The notes: generated from the sequence alone by a model not told the origin. Positions 1 to 5,926 are shown, numbered from the stretch's first letter. The stretch is DNA of 8,097 bases from an uncultured Planctomycetaceae bacterium (GCA_903898975.1 CAIUHT010000905.1:1-8097), one strand, 5' to 3'. Numbers and translations: made by a program.

Positions 1-660
1 CCGGGCGGCGGGTGTCAACCGGTCGGGATGTTCCACTGCCATCACCAGTGCCGCCCGGGCAAACGCATTCAGTCCGCGAACCGCCAGCGGGCCAACCAGG
101 GGCCAGCGACAGGCGGCGATCCGCCAGGGCATGTGCCGCGAGCGGAAGGCCCCGGTGTTGGTAATAACCAGCCGGGCGAAACGCTCGGGAATCTGACCGG
201 CGACCCCCAGGCCAATCGCTCCTCCCCAGTCATGGACCACCAGGGTAATTCGCCGCAGATCCAGCCCCTCGATCAACGCCCGCAGGTGGGCGATGCGATG
301 TTCCAGCCGATAGGGAAACCATTGGGGCTTGCTCGAAAAGCCACAGCCGAGGTGGTCGATGGCCACCACGCGCCGCTGCGGAGCGAACTGTCCAATCACA
401 TGCCGCCAGGCAAAACTCCAGGTCGGGTTGCCATGCACGCACAACAGCGTCTCTCCCTGCCCCTCGTCCACGTAGTGCAACTGCCCCCCCTCGACGGGGA
501 AGAAGTGCGGGGCGAAAGGGAACTCGTCGGCGAATCCGTCGCGCGAGGGGAGTGCCGGGGGAGGGGGGAGAACGCTGCCCGCTCCTGACGCCGGGCCGGA
601 CCGCGCACTGGGCGAGGCGGGTGGCGAAGCGGCAGGGGAAACGTGTGAGGAGGAGGACAT
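1..660 (-). CDS. Alpha/beta hydrolase, haloalkane dehalogenase/OleB-like (3' end outside window)
   Basis: The first 220 codons are present; the C-terminus lies beyond the left edge. After a 42-residue Ser/Pro/Ala-rich leader the canonical fold begins: EFPFAPHFF near residues 46-54, HYVDEG at 62-67, the oxyanion-hole motif HGNPTW at 76-81, DHLGCGFSSKP at 102-112, and the nucleophile elbow VVHDWGG at 141-147 with Asp144 as predicted nucleophile. An Asp nucleophile followed by Trp is the mark of haloalkane dehalogenases and of OleB beta-lactone decarboxylases. The following ITNTGAFRSRHMPWRI (166-181) and the segment to ALVMAVEHP look more like OleB, which acts in long-chain olefin synthesis, but the His and acid of the triad are not in view. 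The ATG at 660 is the only usable start: no in-frame ATG, GTG or TTG occurs before the core fold. It begins 5 nt after the pseudokinase stop and has no clear Shine-Dalgarno, so translational coupling is likely. Family call firm; OleB versus dehalogenase is inference. Confidence 0.88.
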   Translation of the reverse strand, partial: MSSSSHVSPAASPPASPSARSGPASGAGSVLPPPPALPSRDGFADEFPFAPHFFPVEGGQLHYVDEGQGETLLCVHGNPTWSFAWRHVIGQFAPQRRVVAIDHLGCGFSSKPQWFPYRLEHRIAHLRALIEGLDLRRITLVVHDWGGAIGLGVAGQIPERFARLVITNTGAFRSRHMPWRIAACRWPLVGPLAVRGLNAFARAALVMAVEHPDRLTPAAR

Positions 661-665
661 GATTC

Positions 666-2849
666 TTAACGGGACCCGGGGCGGGGAGGTTGGCTGGGGC
701 GGGTGGCCGAAGCGGGGAGCAATTCGGCGACTCGGTCCCGGGTCTGGCGGGCCAGGTCGACCTCGCCCAGTCCCTCCTGGCAGGTGGCCAGATCTTCCAG
801 CAGTCGTACAGCGGTGGGGTGATCGGTCAGCAACTGCTGCAGACTGTCGGCCGCCCGGCGATACAACGCCTGGGCGTCACTTGGGTCTTGGGCCTCACCT
901 GGGTTCTGCTCGCGCTCACAGACTTGCGCCAGGGCGATGTCAATGCGGGCCAGCAGCGATCGCGGATCGAGACGGGGTGACCGGGACGAGTCAGCGGGGA
1001 CCAGCAACTCACGGGCCTTGGTCAGATCGGCCCGGGCTTGGTCGGGCTGGTTCAAAGCCACCTGGGCCGCGCCGCGGGTCAACAGGGTCTCAGCCCGCGC
1101 CCACGTCAGCAGGGGATCGACCGGTTCCCCCGGTTCACCAGGAGGCGTCGCGGCAACGTCCGCCGAGGGCTCGGGCAGCAGGCGCGCCAGGCTGGCCTCG
1201 GCGGCGGTGGCGTCGGTGCGGGCCGCCTCGAACCGCCGCTCGACCAGGTGCAGCCGACCGCGGTCGGACAGCGACAACGCCTTGAGCAGGTCCAGCTTGG
1301 GGCCGCCGCCTCCCGCCTCGACCGCCTTGTCGGCAAGATTGATCGCCGCGTCGAAGCACCCCAGCGCCTCGCCCCAGCTGCGCTTCGAGACCAGCGCCAG
1401 CCCTTCCCCTCGATTGCAGGCGACCAGGGCCTCGAGCACCTGGGGATCTTCACTGGGACCCTCGGGGGAGAGCCGCCGACGCTTGAACTGCAGCACCCGC
1501 ATGGTCTGGTGATAGCCTTCGACCGCCGCGTCGTAGTCACCCCGCACCCGGCTGGCATCAGCCGCCTGCAACTGGGCCAGGGCCGACAGGGCTTCGTCGG
1601 TCTGCCGCCCCCCCGTGTTCGTCAGCAGTTGGCTGTGAAACTCGGCCAGCTCACGCGTCATCGCCTCTTTGAGCGGTGCCGCGGCGGGTTCATACTGAAA
1701 AGGTTCGCTCGACAGCAGGTCGCCCATTCGCCGCAGCGTGGCCATCGACTCTCGCAATCCGGTCTGGTAGCGATCGACCAGCAGGTCGGCCTGCTCCTTG
1801 TTGTGCTGCAATTCGAAGTGGCGGGGTGCGAGATCGTCCAGTCGCCACCAACCTGTCAGCCCCCAGCCCAGCAGTCCGAGCAGGGCCACGGCAGGCCCCA
1901 GCGTGCGGACCGGGGACTGGGCCACCCAGCGTCCCAGCCGGCGCAACACGCCCGGCCGGCGGGCCTCGATCACTTCCCCCGCCAGCACGTGGAGCAGGTC
2001 GTTCCGCAACGCGCCGGCTGTCTCATAGCGGTTCGCCGGGTTCTTTTCGAGACAGCAATCCAGCACCTGCACCAGCGGCGCGGGGAGGCCGGAAACCAGT
2101 TGGCTGACCGGGATGTGCGGGGTCCGCATCACGCGCCGGGCCAGTTCGGTGGAGTCGGTGCCCGCAAACGGGGGCCGCCCCGTGAGCAGTTCATACAACA
2201 GCACCCCCACCGACCAGACATCTTCGCTCAATTCAGGCGGGCGGTCGGGGGCACGCCAGCGCTCGGGGGCCACTGTTGCCAAGCCGCGCCCCGACTGCGT
2301 CCCGGGTCGCGGCGGGGCGATGGCGAATCGTCCCAGGCGGGACGGTTGCCCGGCCGATCGCTCGACCTGGACCGGTTGCAGGTCGAAGTGCCCCACGCCC
2401 ACATCGTGGGCGGCGGCCAGTCCGGCTGTCACCTCGGCGATCAGTTCCGTCGCCTCGCGGTGCGGCCAGGGCCAACCCCGCAGGGAATCGGCCAGCGTCG
2501 GTCCCTCCTCGCGTCGCCGCAACTGGTAGGGAATCCCCTCGACTCGTCCCACCTGCTCGACCGGGCCCAGGTTGGGGTGGCGGAGTGCCGCGAGACGCTC
2601 GAGATCGCGATCGATCGACTGCGGCTTGACCGATGTCGAGCCCAGGGCGGTCAGCCAGTACAGCTCCAGGAGAATCTCTTCCTGGGCACTGGAACATCGC
2701 CCCGAGAACAGCGTTCCCCCCGCGACCGCCCGCCCGGCCGTCTCGAAGTGGCTCGACTGCCAGGGAGGGGGGAGTTTCAGGCTCTGGGGGAGCGAGGGGG
2801 CGTCGGTGGGGGGCATCCGTCCGGCATCCGGAAGTGAGGGCGCGGCCAT
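666..2849 (-). CDS. Membrane-anchored protein kinase-like protein (predicted pseudokinase) with TPR-like C-terminal region
   Basis: A 727-residue protein. Residues about 45-290 follow the Ser/Thr kinase fold: RHPNLGPVEQVG at 90-101, HFDLQPVQV at 154-162 (catalytic loop), LGRFAIA at 172-178 (DFG region), VAPERW at 193-198 (APE), SEDVWSVGVLLYELLTGRPPF at 208-228 and NPANRYETA at 270-278 (Arg274). The fold is kept but the chemistry is not: no glycine-rich loop or VAIK Lys is recognisable in the short N-lobe, HRD reads HFD, the catalytic-loop Lys and Asn are both Gln (158, 161), and the DFG Asp is Arg174. Only Asp156 remains. A single hydrophobic segment at about 317-336 predicts one membrane span, as in planctomycete kinases, leaving the kinase domain cytoplasmic and the helical, TPR-like region (about 420-705, with GDYDAAVEGYHQTM and SWGEALGCFDAAINLADKA) extracytoplasmic. 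The C-terminal tail is Pro/Ser-rich. ATG at 2849 is chosen as the longest start; Met12 is possible. It sits upstream of the hydrolase, and diverges from the oxidoreductase gene. Likely a scaffold or sensor rather than an active kinase (inference). Confidence 0.92.
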   Translation of the reverse strand: MAAPSLPDAGRMPPTDAPSLPQSLKLPPPWQSSHFETAGRAVAGGTLFSGRCSSAQEEILLELYWLTALGSTSVKPQSIDRDLERLAALRHPNLGPVEQVGRVEGIPYQLRRREEGPTLADSLRGWPWPHREATELIAEVTAGLAAAHDVGVGHFDLQPVQVERSAGQPSRLGRFAIAPPRPGTQSGRGLATVAPERWRAPDRPPELSEDVWSVGVLLYELLTGRPPFAGTDSTELARRVMRTPHIPVSQLVSGLPAPLVQVLDCCLEKNPANRYETAGALRNDLLHVLAGEVIEARRPGVLRRLGRWVAQSPVRTLGPAVALLGLLGWGLTGWWRLDDLAPRHFELQHNKEQADLLVDRYQTGLRESMATLRRMGDLLSSEPFQYEPAAAPLKEAMTRELAEFHSQLLTNTGGRQTDEALSALAQLQAADASRVRGDYDAAVEGYHQTMRVLQFKRRRLSPEGPSEDPQVLEALVACNRGEGLALVSKRSWGEALGCFDAAINLADKAVEAGGGGPKLDLLKALSLSDRGRLHLVERRFEAARTDATAAEASLARLLPEPSADVAATPPGEPGEPVDPLLTWARAETLLTRGAAQVALNQPDQARADLTKARELLVPADSSRSPRLDPRSLLARIDIALAQVCEREQNPGEAQDPSDAQALYRRAADSLQQLLTDHPTAVRLLEDLATCQEGLGEVDLARQTRDRVAELLPASATRPSQPPRPGSR

Positions 2850-2993
2850 GGCGGGTCACAGGAAACGCGGGGCCCGACGGACCGAATCGGCGGACGACAG
2901 CCGACGCTCGCGGTCTCGCGACGGTTGCTGCAGTTTAGCGATTGCAGGCTGCGGAGGCTTCCGCAAGTCGCAGGCTTCCGCCGCCCCACCGCC

Positions 2994-3004
2994 AATTCTA
3001 TGAT
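2994..3004. promoter_or_regulatory. Possible bidirectional promoter core (overlapping -10-like boxes)
   Basis: The sequence AATTCTATGAT gives TATGAT on the plus strand (2999-3004) and TAGAAT on the minus strand (3000-2995), each one mismatch from TATAAT. It is one of the few A/T-rich patches in the divergent spacer and lies about 180 nt from the oxidoreductase start and about 145 nt from the pseudokinase start. Matching -35 boxes are poor on both sides (TTCCGC at 2976-2981 for plus, TGTGCA at 3023-3018 for minus), and planctomycete promoter consensus is not well known to me, so this is only a candidate. Confidence 0.25.
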
Positions 3005-3088
3005 GCCCCGCCCGGCGTGCACACCACCTGGTTGTGGCACACGTTGAGGTGGGCCGCTTGGGGTCGATCCCCCGGGATTGGTGCCCGC

Positions 3089-3146
3089 GGCGACGGTCTG
3101 AGAGCCGTCGTCACAACCCCCCACGCAGCCCTCCTGAAGGGGGCTG
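3089..3146 (+). promoter_or_regulatory. Two consecutive stem-loops in the oxidoreductase leader
   Basis: The first hairpin pairs CGACGG (3091-3096) with CCGTCG (3105-3110) and extends outward by one G-U and one G-C pair to 3089-3112. The second pairs CAGCCCTC (3126-3133) with GGGGGCTG (3139-3146) over a 5-nt loop, including one G-U pair. Neither is followed by a T-tract, so they are not plain intrinsic terminators. They end 37 nt before the ATG at 3184. A role as a leader regulatory structure or a protein-binding site is possible; chance pairing in GC-rich DNA is the main alternative. Confidence 0.3.
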
Positions 3147-3183
3147 GCAATTCGCTCGAACGCACGGAACCCAGCGACGGACG

Positions 3184-4155
3184 ATGCTGGAACTCGGCCT
3201 GGTAGGGATCGGTCCCCTGTGGGATCAGGTGTATCAGCCCGCACTGCAGCGGCAGTGTGGCCGGCTGGCCATTCGCGCCGCCTATGTTCCCGTCGTCGGC
3301 CGGGCGGCGCAGCAGCTTGGCGACTGGAACGTCTGCTGGACCGAGTCGCTGGGACAGTTGCTGTCGCAGGCGACCATTCGTGCCGTGCTGGTGCTCGACT
3401 CAGCCTGGTTTCAGGCGGTTCCGGCTGAATGGGCCTGTGACCGCGGCAAACCGGTGCTGCTCGCCGATTCGCTGGGCAGCGACCCCAAGCCGCTGTGGAA
3501 ACTGGCCGAACGGGCCCGCGACTCGGGCATTCCCCTCATCCCCGACCTGCTGCATCGGTACACCCCCGCGACGAGTCGGCTGCGGGAACTGCTGGTGACC
3601 CGGCTGGGGCGCATTCGCGAGATCGACTTGTGGTATCGAACGGGGGACCACCCCGAGGCCATTCCGGTCAGCTCGCGGTTTCTTGACGACCCGCTGGCCA
3701 CGGGGCTTGACTGGTGCCACCTCGTGCTGGGGACCCAGCCCGAGCAGTGGGAACTGGTGCGCGATCAGCAGGAGTCCCGCCTGCAGATTGCGTTTTCAGC
3801 CCCCGCTGACCGCAGCAGTCCGGCCCGGGTCACGCTGTGTGGAGCCTGGACGCCGCCTGCCGCGGGTCAGCCTTCGGGCCGCATTGAACGCGTGTCGCTG
3901 CGGTGCCAGAACGGGACGGCGGAGGTGACCGCTCCCGACCGCATCCGCTGGCAGCACGAGGGGGTTGAACGGGAGGAATGCCTGGCTGGCGAACGGACGG
4001 CGTGCGACGTGATGATCGATCACTTCGCGCGGCGGGTGGTGGGAGGCCTGATCCCGCTAGCCACGCTGGAAGACGCGCTGCATGCGCTCGCGTGGGGCGT
4101 CATCGCCCGAACCCGGGGGGCCGAAGGAGCCTCTCCGGCCACCGTCGGTGGTTGA
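3184..4155 (+). CDS. Gfo/Idh/MocA-family oxidoreductase-like protein lacking the EKP motif
   Basis: A 323-residue protein. The N-terminus LELGLVGIGPLWDQVYQPAL (2-21) is a Rossmann beta-alpha-beta opening with the first two glycines of GxGxxG; the third position is Trp13. ATIRAVLVLDSAWF (63-76) and DRGKPVLLADSLGSD (86-100) follow the usual order, but the segment that reads EKP in active family members is Ala94-Asp95-Ser96, so the conserved Lys is gone. LGRIREIDLWYRTG (141-154) opens the C-terminal alpha/beta domain, and DVMIDHFARRVVGG (275-288) matches the closing region in which these proteins usually carry a partial FxxAI-type helix and a 'DAL' helix (297-299). Family members are NAD(P)-dependent sugar or inositol dehydrogenases in the cytoplasm; with the EKP Lys and glycine missing, catalysis here is doubtful. 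The ATG at 3184 is chosen because the Rossmann strand starts right after it; the frame stays open for 50 more codons upstream to 3034, but those are Arg/Pro-rich and lie in the hairpin region. No strong Shine-Dalgarno is visible. No signal peptide. Confidence 0.82.
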   Translation: MLELGLVGIGPLWDQVYQPALQRQCGRLAIRAAYVPVVGRAAQQLGDWNVCWTESLGQLLSQATIRAVLVLDSAWFQAVPAEWACDRGKPVLLADSLGSDPKPLWKLAERARDSGIPLIPDLLHRYTPATSRLRELLVTRLGRIREIDLWYRTGDHPEAIPVSSRFLDDPLATGLDWCHLVLGTQPEQWELVRDQQESRLQIAFSAPADRSSPARVTLCGAWTPPAAGQPSGRIERVSLRCQNGTAEVTAPDRIRWQHEGVEREECLAGERTACDVMIDHFARRVVGGLIPLATLEDALHALAWGVIARTRGAEGASPATVGG

Positions 4156-4208
4156 GCCCAGGACGGCGCTTGGCCCGACAGCTTGAGGTCTGGCAGTACG
4201 CAGCCTGG

Positions 4209-4272
4209 CCGCACTGGGATCGGTCCGCACTGGGATCAAGCCGCACTGGGTTCAAGGCGCACTGGCACCGCC
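4209..4272. repeat. 16-bp tandem repeat, about four copies
   Basis: Four consecutive 16-bp units: CCGCACTGGGATCGGT (4209-4224), CCGCACTGGGATCAAG (4225-4240), CCGCACTGGGTTCAAG (4241-4256) and a decayed fourth copy beginning GCGCACTGGCACC (4257-4272). Units 2 and 3 differ at one base. The period is not a multiple of three and the array begins 53 nt after the oxidoreductase stop, so it is non-coding. It lies between two convergent genes. Confidence 0.9.
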
Positions 4273-4278
4273 GCCCAG

Positions 4279-4290
4279 AGGCAGCTGCCT
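4279..4290. repeat. Perfect 12-bp palindrome AGGCAGCTGCCT
   Basis: AGGCAGCTGCCT is identical to its reverse complement. It sits 6 bp after the tandem repeat and 10 bp before the G-tract in the convergent spacer. It could be a dimeric protein-binding site; with no loop it is a poor RNA hairpin. Confidence 0.6.
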
Positions 4291-4300
4291 GCACGGGCAC

Positions 4301-4321
4301 GGGCAAGGGGAAGGGGAGGGG
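4301..4321 (+). other. G-quadruplex-type tract in convergent spacer
   Basis: Four G-runs of 3-4 with loops CAA, AA and A (GGG at 4301-4303, GGGG at 4307-4310, 4313-4316 and 4318-4321) fit the canonical G3+N1-7 pattern on the plus strand. It lies about 145 nt past the oxidoreductase stop and about 43 nt past the beta-propeller stop on the other strand. A transcript running on from the oxidoreductase would carry the G-rich strand. No T-tract terminator is visible in this spacer, so the tract might serve as a pause or roadblock between convergent genes (inference). Confidence 0.6.
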
Positions 4322-4363
4322 AAGGTCCGGTGGCCGTAGCGCGTTGCGGTCCCCTGCGCCGCG

Positions 4364-5674
4364 TCATTCGCCCAGGCAGTAGACAAATTCCTGCCGGCGT
4401 CCCTCAACCTCTTGCGCCACGCGGTGGTAGATCTTCCCCCCGCAGATCACAGGCGTCGCGAAGACACTGCTGCCCAGCTGGTTTTGCCCCAGCGATTCGA
4501 ACTTCTCGGGAGTCGCCCGAAACACAAACACCTGCCCCTCTTCGTTGCAGGCGTACAGCCGGTCGCCCGCCAGCACCAGCGACGCACTGAAGGTGCCCCC
4601 CAGCCGCTGTTTCCACTTCTCCGTTCCGTCGGCACAGTTCCAGCACATCGCCACCCCGGCGTCCAGCACGGCGTAGAGATGCCCGTCGTGCACAATCATC
4701 GACGGCACATAGACCCGCGACTTGTTCTCCCAGACAATCTTCCCCGAGCCATCCGCGGCGACCGCCGCCAGGTGATCGCGGGGATAGCCCCCGCTGGTGA
4801 AGATCACCTTCCCATCGGTGACGGTCGAAGTCACGCACTCGGTGGTCGCCCCTTCGATTTCCCACAGCACCTCGCCCGAGACCGGGTCGAGACTGGTCAC
4901 CAGGTCGCACCCGGTCAGCAGCAACTGCTCGCGACCCGCGACTGTCAGGATGATGGGCGAGGTGTAATTGGGAGCGGGGGGCCGCTTTCGCGACCAGGCC
5001 ACTTTCCCCGTCGCTCGTTCGACCGCGACGAACAGCCCGGTCTGCTTGCTGTCGGCGGTCACGTAAACCAGGTTCTTGTAGACCGCGGGGGATGAGGCGA
5101 ACCCCTGGTGCAGGGCGTACTCGGTCACCCGTGTCTGCCACAGCGTCCGGCCCTGGCGATCGAGGGCTGTCAGCCAGATCGCCTCTCCATTGAGAAAACT
5201 GGCGTAGATGGCCTGCCCATCGCAGGCGACGCTGCTGGAGGCGAGCGAACTCTTCGCATTCCCCTTGGTGGTCAGGCCACCCCGGTGGACCACCGTCTGC
5301 CACTGTGGCTTGCCCGAATTTCGGTCGAGGCAGACCACCAACTGCTCGTCGGCCTCGGGGGCGGCGACCGTCAGCAGCACCTGGTCGCCCACGACGGTCG
5401 GCGAACCGTGCCCCTTCCCCGGAAGGGCGGTCCGCCACAGCACCCGTTGGTTCTCGCCAAACTCAACCGGGGGGAGCGGACCGGCGGGAGCAATGCCGTT
5501 GCGGGTCGGGCCGCGCCAGAAAGGCCAGTCGTGCGGGCCGAATTCGATCGCCGCGGGTTGTTCCGCGCGGGCCGGAGCCAGCCCCGGGAGGCGGTCGTTG
5601 GTTCCCCCGCGTCCCAGCAGGGCCATCACAAGTCCTCCGGTCAGCAGGGCGAAGCGGGACAGGCGGGCGGGCAT
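4364..5674 (-). CDS. Secreted PQQ-like beta-propeller repeat protein (BamB/PQQ_2-type)
   Basis: A 436-residue protein. Residues 1-38 look like an export signal: positive n-region MPARLSR, hydrophobic FALLTGGLVMALLG (8-21), then APARA before the mature part, so it is probably periplasmic. The mature part opens with WPFWRGPTRNG (50-60), the usual opening of planctomycete PQQ-like proteins. Blade motifs recur: SPTVVGDQVLL (91-101) with SGKPQWQ (120-126), SSSVACDG (146-153) with QGRTLWQ, SSPAVYKN with TGKVAWS (222-228), TSPIILTV with SGEVLWE (266-272), TSTVTDGKV with SGKIVWE (310-316), PSMIVHDGHLYA with DGTEKWK (349-355), ASLVLAGDRLYA (364-375) and ATPVICGGKIYH (406-417), giving seven to eight blades. 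Blade proteins of this kind usually bind other proteins or ligands; the sequence gives no evidence for PQQ binding or enzyme activity. The start is supported by GAGGT 8 nt upstream of the ATG. It converges on the oxidoreductase gene, and lies 252 bp downstream of the LRR gene beyond a probable terminator, so likely has its own promoter. Confidence 0.92.
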   Translation of the reverse strand: MPARLSRFALLTGGLVMALLGRGGTNDRLPGLAPARAEQPAAIEFGPHDWPFWRGPTRNGIAPAGPLPPVEFGENQRVLWRTALPGKGHGSPTVVGDQVLLTVAAPEADEQLVVCLDRNSGKPQWQTVVHRGGLTTKGNAKSSLASSSVACDGQAIYASFLNGEAIWLTALDRQGRTLWQTRVTEYALHQGFASSPAVYKNLVYVTADSKQTGLFVAVERATGKVAWSRKRPPAPNYTSPIILTVAGREQLLLTGCDLVTSLDPVSGEVLWEIEGATTECVTSTVTDGKVIFTSGGYPRDHLAAVAADGSGKIVWENKSRVYVPSMIVHDGHLYAVLDAGVAMCWNCADGTEKWKQRLGGTFSASLVLAGDRLYACNEEGQVFVFRATPEKFESLGQNQLGSSVFATPVICGGKIYHRVAQEVEGRRQEFVYCLGE

Positions 5675-5682
5675 CGGGGAAG

Positions 5683-5687
5683 ACCTC
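5683..5687 (-). promoter_or_regulatory. Ribosome binding site of the beta-propeller gene
   Basis: GAGGT on the minus strand lies 8 nt upstream of the ATG at 5674. It is one of the few clear Shine-Dalgarno-like sites in the window and supports this start, which also places the signal peptide at the N-terminus. Confidence 0.6.
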
Positions 5688-5822
5688 GCAGCAGGTTTGA
5701 AGAAATGGAACGTTCGGGTGAACAGCGGCCAACCGGGCCTCCAGGCGGGGGGCGGGTTCGCGACCCCGAGAGCCTGCGCCGACCTTGCCCAGGAGGATTG
5801 GGACTCGAATAGATCACAGCCA

Positions 5823-5850
5823 GCCCGATCACACCCAGCCGGGATCGGGC
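5823..5850. repeat. Inverted repeat GCCCGATC / GATCGGGC
   Basis: Perfect 8-bp arms at 5823-5830 and 5843-5850 are separated by 12 bp, in the spacer between the LRR and beta-propeller genes. There is no T-tract after it on either strand. It might be an operator upstream of the beta-propeller gene, about 150 bp from its start, or a second structured element after the terminator. Confidence 0.5.
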
Positions 5851-5857
5851 CGGGCAG

Positions 5858-5899
5858 AAAAGACCAGACCCCGCCTCAGCCAGCAGCCGGGACGGGGTC
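5858..5899 (-). terminator. Probable intrinsic terminator after the LRR gene
   Basis: On the minus strand GACCCCG (5899-5893) pairs perfectly with CGGGGTC (5873-5867) across a 19-nt interior that can form further pairs, and a short T-run (TTTT at 5861-5858) follows after TGGTC. It begins 27 nt past the LRR stop codon. The T-run is short and displaced from the stem, so efficiency is uncertain. Confidence 0.5.
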
Positions 5900-5926
5900 G
5901 GTTGATTCTACGCCTGGCCAGGTGGC

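Larger units (their letters stand above)
2850..3183. other. Gene-free divergent spacer, 334 bp
   Basis: This stretch separates the minus-strand pseudokinase from the plus-strand oxidoreductase. No ORF here looks coding: those that cross it read into opposing genes and resemble no protein I know. It holds an A/T-richer patch near 2994-3004 with -10-like words on both strands, an imperfect palindrome GCGGAGGCTTCCGC at 2951-2964 whose core AGGCTTCCGC recurs at 2972-2981, and two stem-loops at 3089-3112 and 3126-3146 in what would be the oxidoreductase leader. No riboswitch, tRNA or known operator was recognised. Confidence 0.6.

Noticed and set aside
547..568. G-rich run on the plus strand opposite the hydrolase Pro codons as a G-quadruplex.
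   Set aside because: Only three separable G-runs are present, and they follow directly from the CCC/CCT Pro codons of the low-complexity leader.
659..1285. Plus-strand ORF starting at 659 with a near-perfect Shine-Dalgarno (GAGGAGGAGG) just upstream.
   Set aside because: The purine-rich site is the complement of the run of Ser TCC codons at the hydrolase N-terminus. The ORF is antisense to the pseudokinase and its translation is Gly/Pro/Arg-rich with no recognisable domain.
1038..2837. 599-codon plus-strand ORF opposite the pseudokinase.
   Set aside because: Long antisense frames are common in GC-rich genes. The product is rich in Gln, Arg, His and Gly with no family motifs, while the minus frame has a clear kinase fold.
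3034..3183. Upstream in-frame extension of the oxidoreductase by 50 codons.
   Set aside because: The extension is Arg/Pro-rich, covers the two hairpins, and the Rossmann strand starts right after the ATG at 3184, which is where family members begin.
2777..3244. Minus-strand 155-codon ORF across the divergent spacer.
   Set aside because: It overlaps the starts of both flanking genes in the wrong frames and has no recognisable motif.
4137..4153. Hairpin CCACC-GTC-GGTGG at the end of the oxidoreductase gene as a terminator.
   Set aside because: The stem is only five pairs, lies within the last codons, and has no T-tract after it.
4412..5812. Plus-strand ORFs (4412-5095, 5108-5812) and a minus-strand frame at 4404-5438 overlapping the beta-propeller gene.
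   Set aside because: The minus-strand frame at 4364-5674 has a signal peptide, a ribosome binding site and regular blade motifs. The others lack any protein-like pattern.
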